Notes: a model not told the origin generated them from the letters alone. A stretch of DNA of 24,158 bases from an uncultured Oscillospiraceae bacterium (GCA_934597125.1 CAKTQM010000024.1:1-24158), one strand, 5' to 3'; positions 4,963 to 12,303 are shown, counted from the stretch's first letter. Numbers and translations: made by a program.

Positions 4963-7113
4963 ATGTCGACTATCATCACTCATCGCCAATTCCCCCAGTA
5001 CCACAAGTACACCATGGATCTGGCCGGCCGTCCTCTGACGCTGGAGGTGGGCAAGCTGGCCGAGCTGGCCAACGCCGCCGTCATGGTGGGCTACGGCGAC
5101 ACCCGCGTGCTGTGCTGCGTCACCGCCGCGCCCCGTCCCCGCGACGGTATCGACTTCTTCCCCCTGAGCGTGGACTTTGAGGAGAAGCTGTACTCCGTGG
5201 GACGTATTCCCGGCAGCTTTAACCGCCGTGAGGGCCGCCCCGGCGAGAAGGGCATTCTGACCAGCCGTGTCATTGACCGCCCCATCCGCCCCCTGTTCCC
5301 CTACGATTTCCGCAACGACGTGTCCGTGATGTGCACCGTCATGGCCGTGGATCACGATTGCTCCCCCGAGATCGCCGCCCTGATCGGCACCAGCGCCGCG
5401 CTGGCCATCTCCGACATCCCCTGGAATGGCCCTGTGGGCGCCCTGAAGGTGGGTCTGGTGGATGGCAAGCTGGTGCTGAACCCCGACAGCGAGCAGCGCA
5501 AGGTCAGCGATCTGGACGTGACCGTGGTCTCCACCGGCAAGAAGGTGGTCATGATCGAGGCCGGCGCCAATCAGGTGACCAACGACACCATGTTCGAGGC
5601 CATCAAGCTGGCCCACGAGGAGAACCAGAAGCAGGTGGCCCTCATCAACCAGATGGTGGCCGAGATCGGCAAGCCCAAGTTCGACTATCCCCATGCCGAC
5701 TTCGATCAGGAGCTGTTTGACAAGATCGTGGCCGCCACCATGGACGAGGCCAAGGCCGCCATGGATACCGACGACAAGAACGTCCGCGAGGCCCGCTGGA
5801 ACCAGCTGATTGAGAAGTGGCACGAGCTGTTCCTGGAGGACTATCCCAACATGGATCAGTACCTGGACGAGATCACCTATAAGTTCCAGAAGAAGATCGT
5901 CAAGGCATGGCTGCTGGAGGGTCACCGCGTGGATGGCCGCCAGAAGAACGAGATCCGTCCTCTGGACGCCGAGGTAGGCGTGCTGCCCCGTGTTCACGGC
6001 TCCGGCCTGTTTACCCGCGGCCAGACTCAGGTGCTGTCCGTCTGCACCCTGGATACCCTGTCCGCCAACCAGAAGCTGGACACCATCTGGGAGGAGACCG
6101 AGAAGCGCTACATGCACCACTACAACTTCCCCGGCTACTCTGTCGGTGAGGCCAAGCCCGCCCGCAGCCCCGGCCGCCGCGAGATCGGCCACGGCGCGCT
6201 GGCTGAGCGCGCCCTGTTGCCTGTGATCCCCCCTGTGGAGGAGTTCCCCTACGCCATCCGCGTGGTGTCCGAGGTAGTCAGCTCCAACGGCTCCACCTCT
6301 CAGGGCTCCATCTGCGGCTCCACGCTGGCGCTGATGGATGCCGGTGTGCCCATTTCCGCGCCTGTGGCGGGCATCTCCTGCGGTCTGATCCAGGACGATG
6401 AGGGCGGCTTCACCACCTTCATCGACATTCAGGGCGTGGAGGATTTCCACGGCGAGATGGACTTCAAGGTGGCCGGCACCAAGAAGGGCATCACCGCCAT
6501 TCAGATGGATTTGAAGAACGACGGCCTGACTATGGAGATCATCCGTAACGCGCTGGATATCACCTATGACGCCCGCTGCCAGATCCTGGATCAGGTGATG
6601 TTGCCCGTCATCAGTGAGCCCCGGCCCGAGGTCAGCCGTTACGCACCCAAGATGATCACCATGCACATCGACCCCGACCGCATCCGCGAGGTCATCGGCA
6701 AGGGCGGCAGCGTGATCCAGAAGATCGTGGCCGAGTCCGGCGCCAAGGTGGACATCGACGACGACGGCACCATCCATATCGCCTCCCCCGATGCGGAGAG
6801 CTGCGACAAGGCCAAGAAGTTCATCGATGACATCGTCTTCGTCCCCGAGGTGGGCAAGCTGTACTACGGCCGCGTTGTGCGCCTGATGACCTTTGGTGCC
6901 TTCGTAGAGATCGCCCCGGGCAAGGATGGCCTGGTGCACATCTCCAAGCTGGCCGACAAGCGCATCGAGAAGGTGGAGGATGCCTGCAAGGTGGGCGACA
7001 TGATGTGGGTCAAGTTCATGGAGATCGACGAGAAGGGCCGCTGGAACCTGTCTCACAAGGACGCCATGAAGGAGATCGCCGCCAAGGAAGCCGCCGGCGA
7101 GAAGATCCTATAA
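4963..7113 (+). CDS. pnp: Polyribonucleotide nucleotidyltransferase (PNPase)
   Basis: This 716-residue enzyme degrades RNA 3' to 5' by phosphorolysis, releasing nucleoside diphosphates, and can also add tails. The domains are in standard order: a first RNase PH-like core (~10-145), an all-helical linker (~150-310), a second catalytic RNase PH core (~315-550), KH (~560-615, GKGG near 578) and S1 (~630-697, KLYYGRVVRLMTFGAFVEI). The catalytic region has GEMDFKVAG near 497-505 and the conserved SPGRREIGHG. The length is normal and no key residue is missing. The ATG follows AAAAAGGAG. It sits behind rpsO and a long leader hairpin, and a perfect terminator follows. It probably works with RNA helicases and RNase Y or E-type enzymes encoded elsewhere. 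Confidence 0.98.
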   Translation: MSTIITHRQFPQYHKYTMDLAGRPLTLEVGKLAELANAAVMVGYGDTRVLCCVTAAPRPRDGIDFFPLSVDFEEKLYSVGRIPGSFNRREGRPGEKGILTSRVIDRPIRPLFPYDFRNDVSVMCTVMAVDHDCSPEIAALIGTSAALAISDIPWNGPVGALKVGLVDGKLVLNPDSEQRKVSDLDVTVVSTGKKVVMIEAGANQVTNDTMFEAIKLAHEENQKQVALINQMVAEIGKPKFDYPHADFDQELFDKIVAATMDEAKAAMDTDDKNVREARWNQLIEKWHELFLEDYPNMDQYLDEITYKFQKKIVKAWLLEGHRVDGRQKNEIRPLDAEVGVLPRVHGSGLFTRGQTQVLSVCTLDTLSANQKLDTIWEETEKRYMHHYNFPGYSVGEAKPARSPGRREIGHGALAERALLPVIPPVEEFPYAIRVVSEVVSSNGSTSQGSICGSTLALMDAGVPISAPVAGISCGLIQDDEGGFTTFIDIQGVEDFHGEMDFKVAGTKKGITAIQMDLKNDGLTMEIIRNALDITYDARCQILDQVMLPVISEPRPEVSRYAPKMITMHIDPDRIREVIGKGGSVIQKIVAESGAKVDIDDDGTIHIASPDAESCDKAKKFIDDIVFVPEVGKLYYGRVVRLMTFGAFVEIAPGKDGLVHISKLADKRIEKVEDACKVGDMMWVKFMEIDEKGRWNLSHKDAMKEIAAKEAAGEKIL

Positions 7114-7130
7114 GGACAAAAGCAGATACA

Positions 7131-7164
7131 AAAAGAGCAAGTCGAAAGACTTGCTCTTTTTTAT
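7131..7164. terminator. Bidirectional terminator between pnp and XRE gene
   Basis: A perfect 13-bp stem (AAAAGAGCAAGTC with GACTTGCTCTTTT) with a GAAA loop and T-runs on both strands. Confidence 0.92.
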
Positions 7165-7166
7165 CC

Positions 7167-7406
7167 TTATGGCTCCAGCGTTTCCTCCTGGAACAGCGGC
7201 GAGGCAAAAAATTCGTCCAGTCCCAGGGACAGACCCTGACACAGTTCATGCAGCACCCGCAGCTTTACGGAGTCGTAGGTGCAGTTGATCACATTGCCGA
7301 TGGTGGATTTGGGCACACCGCTTTTCAGGTATAGCTGATAGGGCGTCATATGCCGCTGGGTCAGCAGTTCGGTTAACCGACGGCTGACCGCCTCATTCAG
7401 TTTCAT
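7167..7406 (-). CDS. Small XRE-family HTH regulator
   Basis: This 79-residue protein is essentially one XRE helix-turn-helix domain: RLTELLTQRHMTPYQLYLKS, then GVPKSTIGNVINC and VLHELCQGLSLGLDEFF. It has no sensing domain. The ribosome binding site is weak (GGGGCGGTG before the ATG). It is divergent from the small RHH-like gene B, and both promoters carry the same GTGACAAGGG motif near their expected start points, so it may control itself and its neighbour. Its terminator is shared with pnp. Confidence 0.85.
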   Translation of the reverse strand: MKLNEAVSRRLTELLTQRHMTPYQLYLKSGVPKSTIGNVINCTYDSVKLRVLHELCQGLSLGLDEFFASPLFQEETLEP

Positions 7407-7419
7407 GTGCCATCACCGC

Positions 7420-7519
7420 CCCTTGTCACTGTAGGGCTATTATATGGAGATTTTATAAAAAAATAGTCCACGTAGCTGCACCAATGGCGGTTTTTATGAT
7501 ATAGTGTAGGTGACAAGGG
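7420..7519. promoter_or_regulatory. Mirror-image promoter region with GTGACAAGGG motifs
   Basis: GTGACAAGGG occurs on the minus strand at 7420-7429 and on the plus strand at 7510-7519. Each lies just after a -10 element: TATAAT on the minus strand (7439-7444), and an extended TGATATAGT on the plus strand (7497-7505). The -35 regions are weak. The arrangement suggests operators shared by the two divergent genes. Confidence 0.55.
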
Positions 7520-7531
7520 AAAGGAGCGCGT

Positions 7532-7693
7532 ATGAAACAAGTTACGATTATGTTAGAAGACTACCTGTATGATTTCTATCGAAAGATAGGAGAAAATGTC
7601 GGAAAAACAACAGAAAAGACCGTTGAGGATGCTCTGCTGCGCTTAGCCGGAGAAATGGCAATGGAAGCAATTTATCGTAAAGAAAAACAGTAA
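7532..7693 (+). CDS. Small ribbon-helix-helix-like protein, paralog B
   Basis: This 53-residue protein begins MKQVTIMLEDYLYDFYRK and is clearly related to the product of 347-511: roughly 25 positions match, including an unbroken YLYDFYRKIG and LAGE. A start strand followed by two helices suggests a ribbon-helix-helix DNA-binding fold, which is inference. The ATG follows GGAAAGGAG. It is divergent from an XRE regulator and ends at a bidirectional terminator. The function is unknown. The conserved aromatic block YLYDFY is stronger than usual for RHH proteins and may define a protein-protein surface. Confidence 0.75.
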   Translation: MKQVTIMLEDYLYDFYRKIGENVGKTTEKTVEDALLRLAGEMAMEAIYRKEKQ

Positions 7694-7722
7694 AAAAGAG
7701 AGCCGGTTGGCTCTCTTTTTAT
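7693..7722. terminator. Bidirectional terminator
   Basis: AAAAAGAGAGCC, a GGTT loop, then GGCTCTCTTTTT. It serves small RHH-like gene B (plus) and the Noc/ParB gene (minus). Confidence 0.92.
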
Positions 7723-8540
7723 GCCTTTTGCGCTGCGCGGGTTTTGGGGATGCGGATGGTCAGGAAGATCTCGCTGTCGGTGTCGCGGCGGCCCAGGTCG
7801 GCATCCACGCCGCTTTGCCGCATGACCTGAAAGCTGCGGTCGATGCTGTTGAGAAACAGGCGCACATCCTTGATGATATAGGTGGCGCGGCCCTGGGGCG
7901 GCGTGTCCGGCTGCTGTGTCAGCATGCGCTCGATGTAGCTCTCGGTCTGGGCAACGTTCAGGCCGCGCCCGGCGATCACCGACAGGGCGGCCATGCGGGC
8001 GGGATCGTCTGGCAGCCGCAGCAGCGCACGGGCGTGACGCTCGGTCAATCCCGCCTGCCGCAGCGCCTGCCGTACCGGCTCGCCCAGCCGCAGCAGCCGC
8101 AGCTTGTTGGCTACGGCGGATTGGGATTTGCCCAGCTTTTCCGCCGCCTGCTCCTGACTGAGACCGTAACGGCTGATGAGACGGGCAATGGCGGCGGCCT
8201 CCTCAAAGCAGTCCAGATCGCGGCGCTGCAGATTTTCGATCAACGCCAGCATGCCGGCGTCCTGCTCGTCCACCTGGGCCACCAGGCAGGGTACCTCCCG
8301 CAGCCCCGCCAGGCGGGCGGCCCGCATCCGGCGTTCACCTGCCACCAGTTGATAGCCGCCGCTGACGCGCCGGACAGTCAGCGGCTGTAAGATGCCGTAG
8401 GCACAAATGCTGTCGGCCAGCTCCCGCAAGCCAGTCTCGTCAAAGGTGCGGCGGGGCTGTTGTGGATTAGGGGACAGCTGCGACAGGGAGATGTACTGCA
8501 CCCGACTGGACAGAAAATCACTCTTGCGGCGGTTTTTCAT
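7719..8540 (-). CDS. ParB/Noc-family protein (nucleoid occlusion type)
   Basis: This 273-residue protein has the ParB layout. Residues ~15-110 form the CTP-binding ParB/sulfiredoxin-like domain (PNPQQPRRTFD, LQPLTVRR, VAGERRMRAARLAG, LIENLQRRDLDCFEEA). The HTH follows (GLSQEQAAEKLGKSQSAVANKLRLLRL), then a C-terminal dimerisation region. The HTH ending ANKLRLL resembles Noc more than Spo0J, and no parA lies next to it, so a Noc-like role (binding dispersed sites, keeping division off the nucleoid) is likely. Plasmid-type partitioning is not supported. AAAGGAGTG precedes the ATG. tRNA-Ala lies upstream on the same strand. Confidence 0.85.
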   Translation of the reverse strand: MKNRRKSDFLSSRVQYISLSQLSPNPQQPRRTFDETGLRELADSICAYGILQPLTVRRVSGGYQLVAGERRMRAARLAGLREVPCLVAQVDEQDAGMLALIENLQRRDLDCFEEAAAIARLISRYGLSQEQAAEKLGKSQSAVANKLRLLRLGEPVRQALRQAGLTERHARALLRLPDDPARMAALSVIAGRGLNVAQTESYIERMLTQQPDTPPQGRATYIIKDVRLFLNSIDRSFQVMRQSGVDADLGRRDTDSEIFLTIRIPKTRAAQKA

Positions 8541-8673
8541 GGTGTTTCACTCCTTTTCCACCATTGTACGCCATCCCCCGTGCGGAAGGCGGCGATTCTC
8601 GTCGGACGGGTAGAATTTTGTGGAACACCAAGACGGAGGCTGCCGGGATTTTGAGACGTATACGCGAAAAAAT

Positions 8674-8707
8674 AAAAAGGAAACCACCCACGGGTGATTT
8701 CCTTTTT
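8674..8707 (-). terminator. Terminator of tRNA-Ala
   Basis: On the minus strand AAAAAGGAAA pairs with TTTCCTTTTT, extended by CACCC/GGGTG. It starts directly at the tRNA 3' end. Confidence 0.85.
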
Positions 8708-8782
8708 GGTGGACCTGAAGGGATTCGAACCCTCGACCTCTCGGATGCGAACCGAACGCTCTCCCAGCTGAGCTACAAGCCC
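8707..8782 (-). tRNA. tRNA-Ala (anticodon CGC)
   Basis: A full cloverleaf with encoded CCA. The acceptor stem GGGCTTG/CAGGTCC contains the G3-U70 wobble pair, the identity mark of alanine tRNAs. The anticodon arm is TTCGG-TTCGCAT-CCGAG with CGC, reading GCG. The T arm has GTTCGAATC. Confidence 0.93.
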
Positions 8783-8840
8783 GTACTCTCTTATTATACA
8801 CAGTTTTTTCAGAAATGCAAGAGGGAATATATTAAGTATC

Positions 8841-8897
8841 ACTTATGCTGAGTATTAAAAATGGGTATTTTACTTATGCGTAAAAGCTTGCTATAAT
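8841..8897 (+). promoter_or_regulatory. Promoter with direct repeats before the CofE-like gene
   Basis: TTTACT (8869-8874), 17 bp, TATAAT (8892-8897). ACTTATGC occurs at 8841 and 8872, 31 bp apart (about three helical turns), the second overlapping the -35. A regulator may bind there. Confidence 0.6.
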
Positions 8898-8940
8898 AAG
8901 CTGCAAAACGAAATTGGACAACCACGAAAGGATGAACGAT

Positions 8941-10140
8941 ATGATGAGAACGCTGGGAACTGTTGTGCGGGGCGTGCGCGCGCCCATTTTCCGTCAGGGT
9001 GATGATGCCGTGGCGATCACCGTGGAGACCGTGTTGAAGGCACTGCGCGAAAACGGCATCGAGCCTCACGACAAGGATGTGGTGGCGATCACCGAATCCG
9101 TGGTGGCCCGCTGCCAGGGCAACTACGCCACCGTGGCGCAGATCAGCGCCGATGTCCGCGCCAAGACCGGCGGAGAGACTGTGGCTGTGGTGTTCCCCAT
9201 CCTCAGCCGCAACCGCTTCTCCCTGCTGCTGCAGGGTATCGCCGGCGGCTGCAAAAAGGTGGTGCTGATGCTCAGCTATCCCTCCGATGAGGTGGGCAAC
9301 CATCTGGTGTCCATGGATCAGCTGGATGAGGCAGGTATTGATCCCTGGCACGACGTGCTGTCCCTGAAGCAGTTCCGTGACGCTTTCGGCTCTGTGATCC
9401 ATCCCTTTACCGGTGTGGATTACGTGGATTACTACAAATCCATCATTGAATCTGCCGGCGCACAGGCGGAGATCGTCTTTGCCAATCGCGTGCAGGCGGT
9501 GCTGGACTATACCGACACCATCATCTGCTGTGATATTCACACCCGCAAGCGCAGCAAACGGCTGCTGAAAGCTGCCGGTGCCAAGACGGTGCTGGGCCTG
9601 GATGATTTGCTGACCGCCTCTGTGGATGGCAGCGGCTATAACCCCCAGTACGGCCTGCTGGGCAGCAACAAGGCTGACGACGAGCGCGTCAAGCTGTTTC
9701 CCCGTGACGCCATGGCTGTGGCCGAGGGTATCGGCAAGGCCATGTGCGAGGCGACCGGCAAGCAGATCGAGGCCATGGTCTACGGCGACGGCGCCTTCAA
9801 GGATCCCGCCGGCAAGATCTGGGAGCTGGCTGACCCTGTGGTGTCCCCCGGCTATACCGCCGGTCTCATCGGCACTCCCAACGAGTTGAAGCTGAAATAC
9901 CTGGCCGACCATGACTTTGGCGACCTGACCGGCGAGGCGCTGCAAAAGGCTGTGGCCGAGAAGATCCGCCAGAAGGACGCCTCCGTCAGCCTGGTGGGCA
10001 ACATGGTGTCCGAGGGCACCACCCCCCGCAATCTGACTGACCTGATCGGTTCTCTGTGCGACCTGACCTCCGGCAGCGGCGACAAGGGCACCCCCATCAT
10101 CTACATTCAGGGGTATTTCGACAACTATACCAACGAGTAA
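8941..10140 (+). CDS. CofE-like family protein (F420-0:gamma-glutamyl ligase homolog)
   Basis: This 399-residue cytosolic protein resembles the CofE family: RGVRAPIFRQGDDAVAITVETVLKAL, then DKDVVAITESVVARCQG near residues 40-60, the part where CofE binds its substrates. CofE adds glutamate to coenzyme F420-0, but no other F420 gene is seen here and most Clostridia do not make F420. The true substrate is therefore open; ligation of glutamate or another amino acid to a different cofactor is possible. The start at 8941 is set by AAAGGATG; a frame extending to 8914 would need TTG without a ribosome binding site. It is a single-gene unit with its own promoter and terminator. Confidence 0.8.
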   Translation: MMRTLGTVVRGVRAPIFRQGDDAVAITVETVLKALRENGIEPHDKDVVAITESVVARCQGNYATVAQISADVRAKTGGETVAVVFPILSRNRFSLLLQGIAGGCKKVVLMLSYPSDEVGNHLVSMDQLDEAGIDPWHDVLSLKQFRDAFGSVIHPFTGVDYVDYYKSIIESAGAQAEIVFANRVQAVLDYTDTIICCDIHTRKRSKRLLKAAGAKTVLGLDDLLTASVDGSGYNPQYGLLGSNKADDERVKLFPRDAMAVAEGIGKAMCEATGKQIEAMVYGDGAFKDPAGKIWELADPVVSPGYTAGLIGTPNELKLKYLADHDFGDLTGEALQKAVAEKIRQKDASVSLVGNMVSEGTTPRNLTDLIGSLCDLTSGSGDKGTPIIYIQGYFDNYTNE

Positions 10141-10145
10141 GGTTC

Positions 10146-10178
10146 AGCGGCCCGCTATTCGGCGGGCCGCTGCTTTTC
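10146..10178 (+). terminator. Terminator of the CofE-like gene
   Basis: AGCGGCCCGC pairs with GCGGGCCGCT, followed by GCTTTTCT. Confidence 0.88.
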
Positions 10179-10226
10179 TATAGACCGGCGGGAACATTTT
10201 TCCTCGGGCTTTCGTCAAAATAGTAC

Positions 10227-10254
10227 TTGCTTTTTAAGGAAAACGCGCTATACT
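10227..10254 (+). promoter_or_regulatory. Lipoprotein gene promoter
   Basis: TTGCTT (10227-10232), 16 bp, TATACT (10249-10254), 50 bp before the start codon. Confidence 0.6.
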
Positions 10255-10303
10255 TGTCGCGGGCGTAAGGAAGACGTCCTTGCGAAAGAAAGGAAATGAT
10301 GAA

Positions 10304-10816
10304 ATGAAGAAATTGTTTTGCGTATTGCTGGCAGCCGTGATGGTGCTGGCCCTGGCTGCCTGCGGCGGAAAAGACACGCCTGCGGATAACGCCAATAACG
10401 ATCCCCAGCAGGATCAGCAGACACAGTCTGTGGATCTGAAACAGGCAGCAGCGGATGCCGTTGCCGCGTTGGGGGACGAATACCCCATGCTTCCGGTGGA
10501 GGACGCGGAGGAGCTGGAGGGGCTCTACCCCGGACTGAGCGCCATCGAGACTAAGCAGATCGTGGCCTATCAGCCGCCGGTATCCGGCTTCGGCTGTGAG
10601 CTGGCGATGGTAGAGGTAGCCAACGCCGCCGACGCCGAGACGGTTCGCGGTATTTTCCAGGCCCGTGTGGATGGCTTTGCCAACGACACCGCCTATCCCG
10701 AAAATGCCCCTGCCTGGAAGAATAACGCCGCCGTCACCGTCAACGGCAGCTATGTGGTGCTGGGCGTTCTGCCGGAGGGCACCGACCTGCCGCCCGTGTT
10801 TAAGGCGGAGTTCTGA
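10304..10816 (+). CDS. DUF4358-type lipoprotein
   Basis: This 170-residue secreted protein has a lipoprotein signal: MKK, a hydrophobic stretch (VLLAAVMVLALAA), then lipobox LAAC with Cys20. A flexible acidic/Gln-rich linker (residues ~23-47) leads to a ~120-residue globular domain. The domain pattern, with PMLPVEDAEEL early and KQIVAYQPP, CELAMVEVAN and AETVRGIFQARVDGF later, fits DUF4358, a common clostridial family of unknown function. GAAAGGAAATG precedes the ATG. It is monocistronic. It is probably anchored to the outer face of the membrane; no partner is encoded next to it. Confidence 0.8.
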   Translation: MKKLFCVLLAAVMVLALAACGGKDTPADNANNDPQQDQQTQSVDLKQAAADAVAALGDEYPMLPVEDAEELEGLYPGLSAIETKQIVAYQPPVSGFGCELAMVEVANAADAETVRGIFQARVDGFANDTAYPENAPAWKNNAAVTVNGSYVVLGVLPEGTDLPPVFKAEF

Positions 10817-10830
10817 GAACAGGATAAAAA

Positions 10831-10874
10831 GCACCCCCGCGATGCGGCAGCATCACGGGGGCGCTCTGTTTTTG
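10831..10874. terminator. Bidirectional terminator
   Basis: A 15-bp arm pair (GCACCCCCGCGATGC with GCATCACGGGGGCGC, one mismatch and one wobble) around GGCA. TCTGTTTTT follows on plus and TTTTTATCC on minus. It is shared by the lipoprotein gene and divIC. Confidence 0.88.
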
Positions 10875-10900
10875 ATCCGATGAATAAAGGGGTGTCCTGC

Positions 10901-11203
10901 TCAGTCATTTACATCGTAAAAGATGCGCTCGCCCTCCTCTGCCAGACCCAACAGGTCGCGGGCAAGGGCTTTGATGAAGCTTTCGTCGTTTTTCTTGGCC
11001 AGATCCGAACGCAGGGCGTCATTTTCCTGCTGCTGTTCCTGCAATTGCTGGGACAGGACGGCCTCCTCCGAGCGGGCGGTTTTCAGCTGGCCGTAGACCC
11101 GAACGATCTGCACGCCCAGCGCGGTCACCAGTAGGATGAGTACCAGTAAAAGCACAGGGTTGGTACGTTTTTTCGTTTTTTTGCGGTTTGCTTTATCGGC
11201 CAT
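10901..11203 (-). CDS. divIC: DivIC/FtsB-like septum protein
   Basis: This 100-residue bitopic membrane protein has a basic N-terminus (MADKANRKKTKKR), one membrane segment (~residues 17-35, VLLLVLILLVTALGVQIV), a coiled coil (~40-72) and a short C-terminal part with ARDLLGLAEEGERIFYDV. DivIC acts with DivIB and FtsL at the division septum. The ATG at 11203 has a perfect GGAGG 7 nt upstream. No stop codon separates it from yabQ, so the same frame continues from 11695; a fused 264-residue protein is possible as well as this free form. The order yabP-yabQ-divIC is the same as in Bacillus. Confidence 0.85.
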   Translation of the reverse strand: MADKANRKKTKKRTNPVLLLVLILLVTALGVQIVRVYGQLKTARSEEAVLSQQLQEQQQENDALRSDLAKKNDESFIKALARDLLGLAEEGERIFYDVND

Positions 11204-11695
11204 TGCCTTGCCTCCTTCCTGCGGTACGGATGGCTTCCGTGCACGGCGGGAGCGCCATGCAGCCACCTTCATTGTAGCGCACTTCCGGCAAAAAGAAAAG
11301 CCTTTTTTCGTCGCCAACGCGGCTTTTTTTGCCTGCCGTGCCGCAAACAGGATGGGGCGGCGCAGCAGGCGGCCTGTTTCCAGCAGGGCCGAAGCCCAGA
11401 AATCCCACACCGGACGCAGCAGCGCCGACAGCAGAAAGAACCACAGTACGGCGCCCAGCAGCACGCCCGTCACCATGTAAAACCGCAGTTCCCCCTCTCC
11501 CACCACAAGAGCCAGCCATAGAGCGCCTGCCCCCAGCAGCGCCACGAACAGCGCATCCAGCAGGTGGGTCAGCCGCCGGTCGCGGCGATCCAACAGGCGG
11601 GCGGCGCGCAGCACGTCGTATATTAGCCCGCCGGCGGCGCCCAGCGCCACCGACGCGCCCAGCTGCTGCAATTGCGCCGACACATAGTTTTCCAT
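11201..11695 (-). CDS. yabQ: Spore cortex protein YabQ, frame open into divIC
   Basis: The start is MENYVSAQLQQLGASVALGAAGG, typical of YabQ, a mother-cell membrane protein needed for the spore cortex. About 164 residues precede the divIC start codon: hydrophobic segments near residues 12-30, 45-67 and 72-92, then a basic tail (FSFCRKCATMKVAAWRSRRARK). The yabP stop and yabQ start share one base (TGATG), so translation is coupled. The unusual point is the missing stop: the frame runs on to 10901. Either the stop was lost and ribosomes make a YabQ-DivIC fusion, or the strong internal ribosome binding site dominates. The annotated end here is my division at the divIC start. Confidence 0.8.
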
Positions 11696-11991
11696 CAGGC
11701 GAACAGGCGGCTGAACAGGCCGGTGCGCTGGGGCTGTTCCTCTTCATAGTTGATGCCGTCAATGTGGCCGTCCACATGCAGCTCGCCGCCATCCAGACTC
11801 AGCTTGCCGATGTGCAGGGCCTCACCAGTGACGATCAGCGTTCCGGCGCAGGTGGACATGACGATGCAGGTTTCATCAAACCGCTCCACATCCTCCACGC
11901 CGGAGACCGTCAGCTTTTCCCGTCCTTCCATCGTCAGCCGGTGATACATGGCGCCGCTGCTGCCGTTCATGTCGTATGCCAAATCAAACAC
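11695..11991 (-). CDS. yabP: Sporulation protein YabP
   Basis: This ~98-residue protein belongs to the YabP/YqfC family: RLTMEGREKLTVSGVEDVERFDE, then LIVTGEALHIGKLSLDGGELHVDGHIDGINY, ending FSRLFA. It is needed in the mother cell during spore formation, where it acts with YabQ. The start is uncertain: GTG at 11991 is only 3 nt from GGAG; TTG at codon 4 has better spacing; ATG at codon 8 is far from the site. The region upstream combines a sigma-E-like promoter with a hairpin that masks the ribosome binding site. It is coupled to yabQ by a one-base overlap. Confidence 0.88.
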   Translation of the reverse strand: MFDLAYDMNGSSGAMYHRLTMEGREKLTVSGVEDVERFDETCIVMSTCAGTLIVTGEALHIGKLSLDGGELHVDGHIDGINYEEEQPQRTGLFSRLFA

Positions 11992-12030
11992 CCTCTCCTA
12001 CAAAGCGTTAATGCATTGTATGAGAGGGTG
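11989..12030 (-). promoter_or_regulatory. Hairpin over the yabP ribosome binding site
   Basis: On the minus strand CACCCTCTC (12022-12030) pairs perfectly with GAGAGGGTG (11989-11997), with an inner ACAATGC/GCTTTGT stem. The second arm contains the yabP ribosome binding site. The first arm lies upstream of the sigma-E-type start point, so only read-through RNA could fold this way. Confidence 0.7.
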
Positions 12031-12043
12031 CGGAAAATTATAA
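12015..12043 (-). promoter_or_regulatory. Sigma-E-type sporulation promoter of yabP
   Basis: CATACAAT (12015-12022, minus) matches the -10 of mother-cell sigma-E exactly. A TTATAAT element (12037-12043) containing the conserved ATA lies 14 bp upstream, over the rqcP stop codon. The Bacillus yabP-yabQ unit is sigma-E dependent, which supports the call. Confidence 0.75.
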
Positions 12044-12292
12044 CGTCTTGTCCGTGGTTTCCCGATACATGGCGGCGGCGTCGGCCTTACCCACGTTATC
12101 GGCCACCGACAGCACCTCCACCGACAGGGCCTTTTGGCCGAAGCGAATGGTGATGACATCGCCCACCTTCACATCGTAAGAGGCGCGGGCCACCCGTCCG
12201 TTGACGGTGACACGCTCGTTGTCGCAGGCCTCGTTGGCCACAGTGCGCCGCTTGATCAGGCGGCTGACTTTCAGGTATTTATCCAGTCTCAT
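12038..12292 (-). CDS. rqcP: RqcP (YabO), S4-domain ribosome quality control protein
   Basis: An 84-residue S4-type RNA-binding protein: [25 protein letters not shown], then [26 protein letters not shown]. RqcP binds 50S subunits with obstructed nascent chains and helps RqcH add C-terminal alanine tails. The ATG follows AGGGGGATG. It lies 12 nt after the HU terminator, so expression probably depends on read-through from hup. It is followed by the sporulation genes yabP and yabQ, the same neighbours as in Bacillus. Confidence 0.93.
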   Translation of the reverse strand: MRLDKYLKVSRLIKRRTVANEACDNERVTVNGRVARASYDVKVGDVITIRFGQKALSVEVLSVADNVGKADAAAMYRETTDKTL

Positions 12293-12303
12293 GCTACATC
12301 CCC

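Noticed and set aside
4897..7056. 719-codon open frame opposite pnp, and other long antisense frames such as 17701-19728 and 14377-16035
   Set aside because: They are shadows of high-GC coding genes, rich in His, Gln and Gly, with no ribosome binding sites and no family resemblance; the opposite strand has clear conserved genes.
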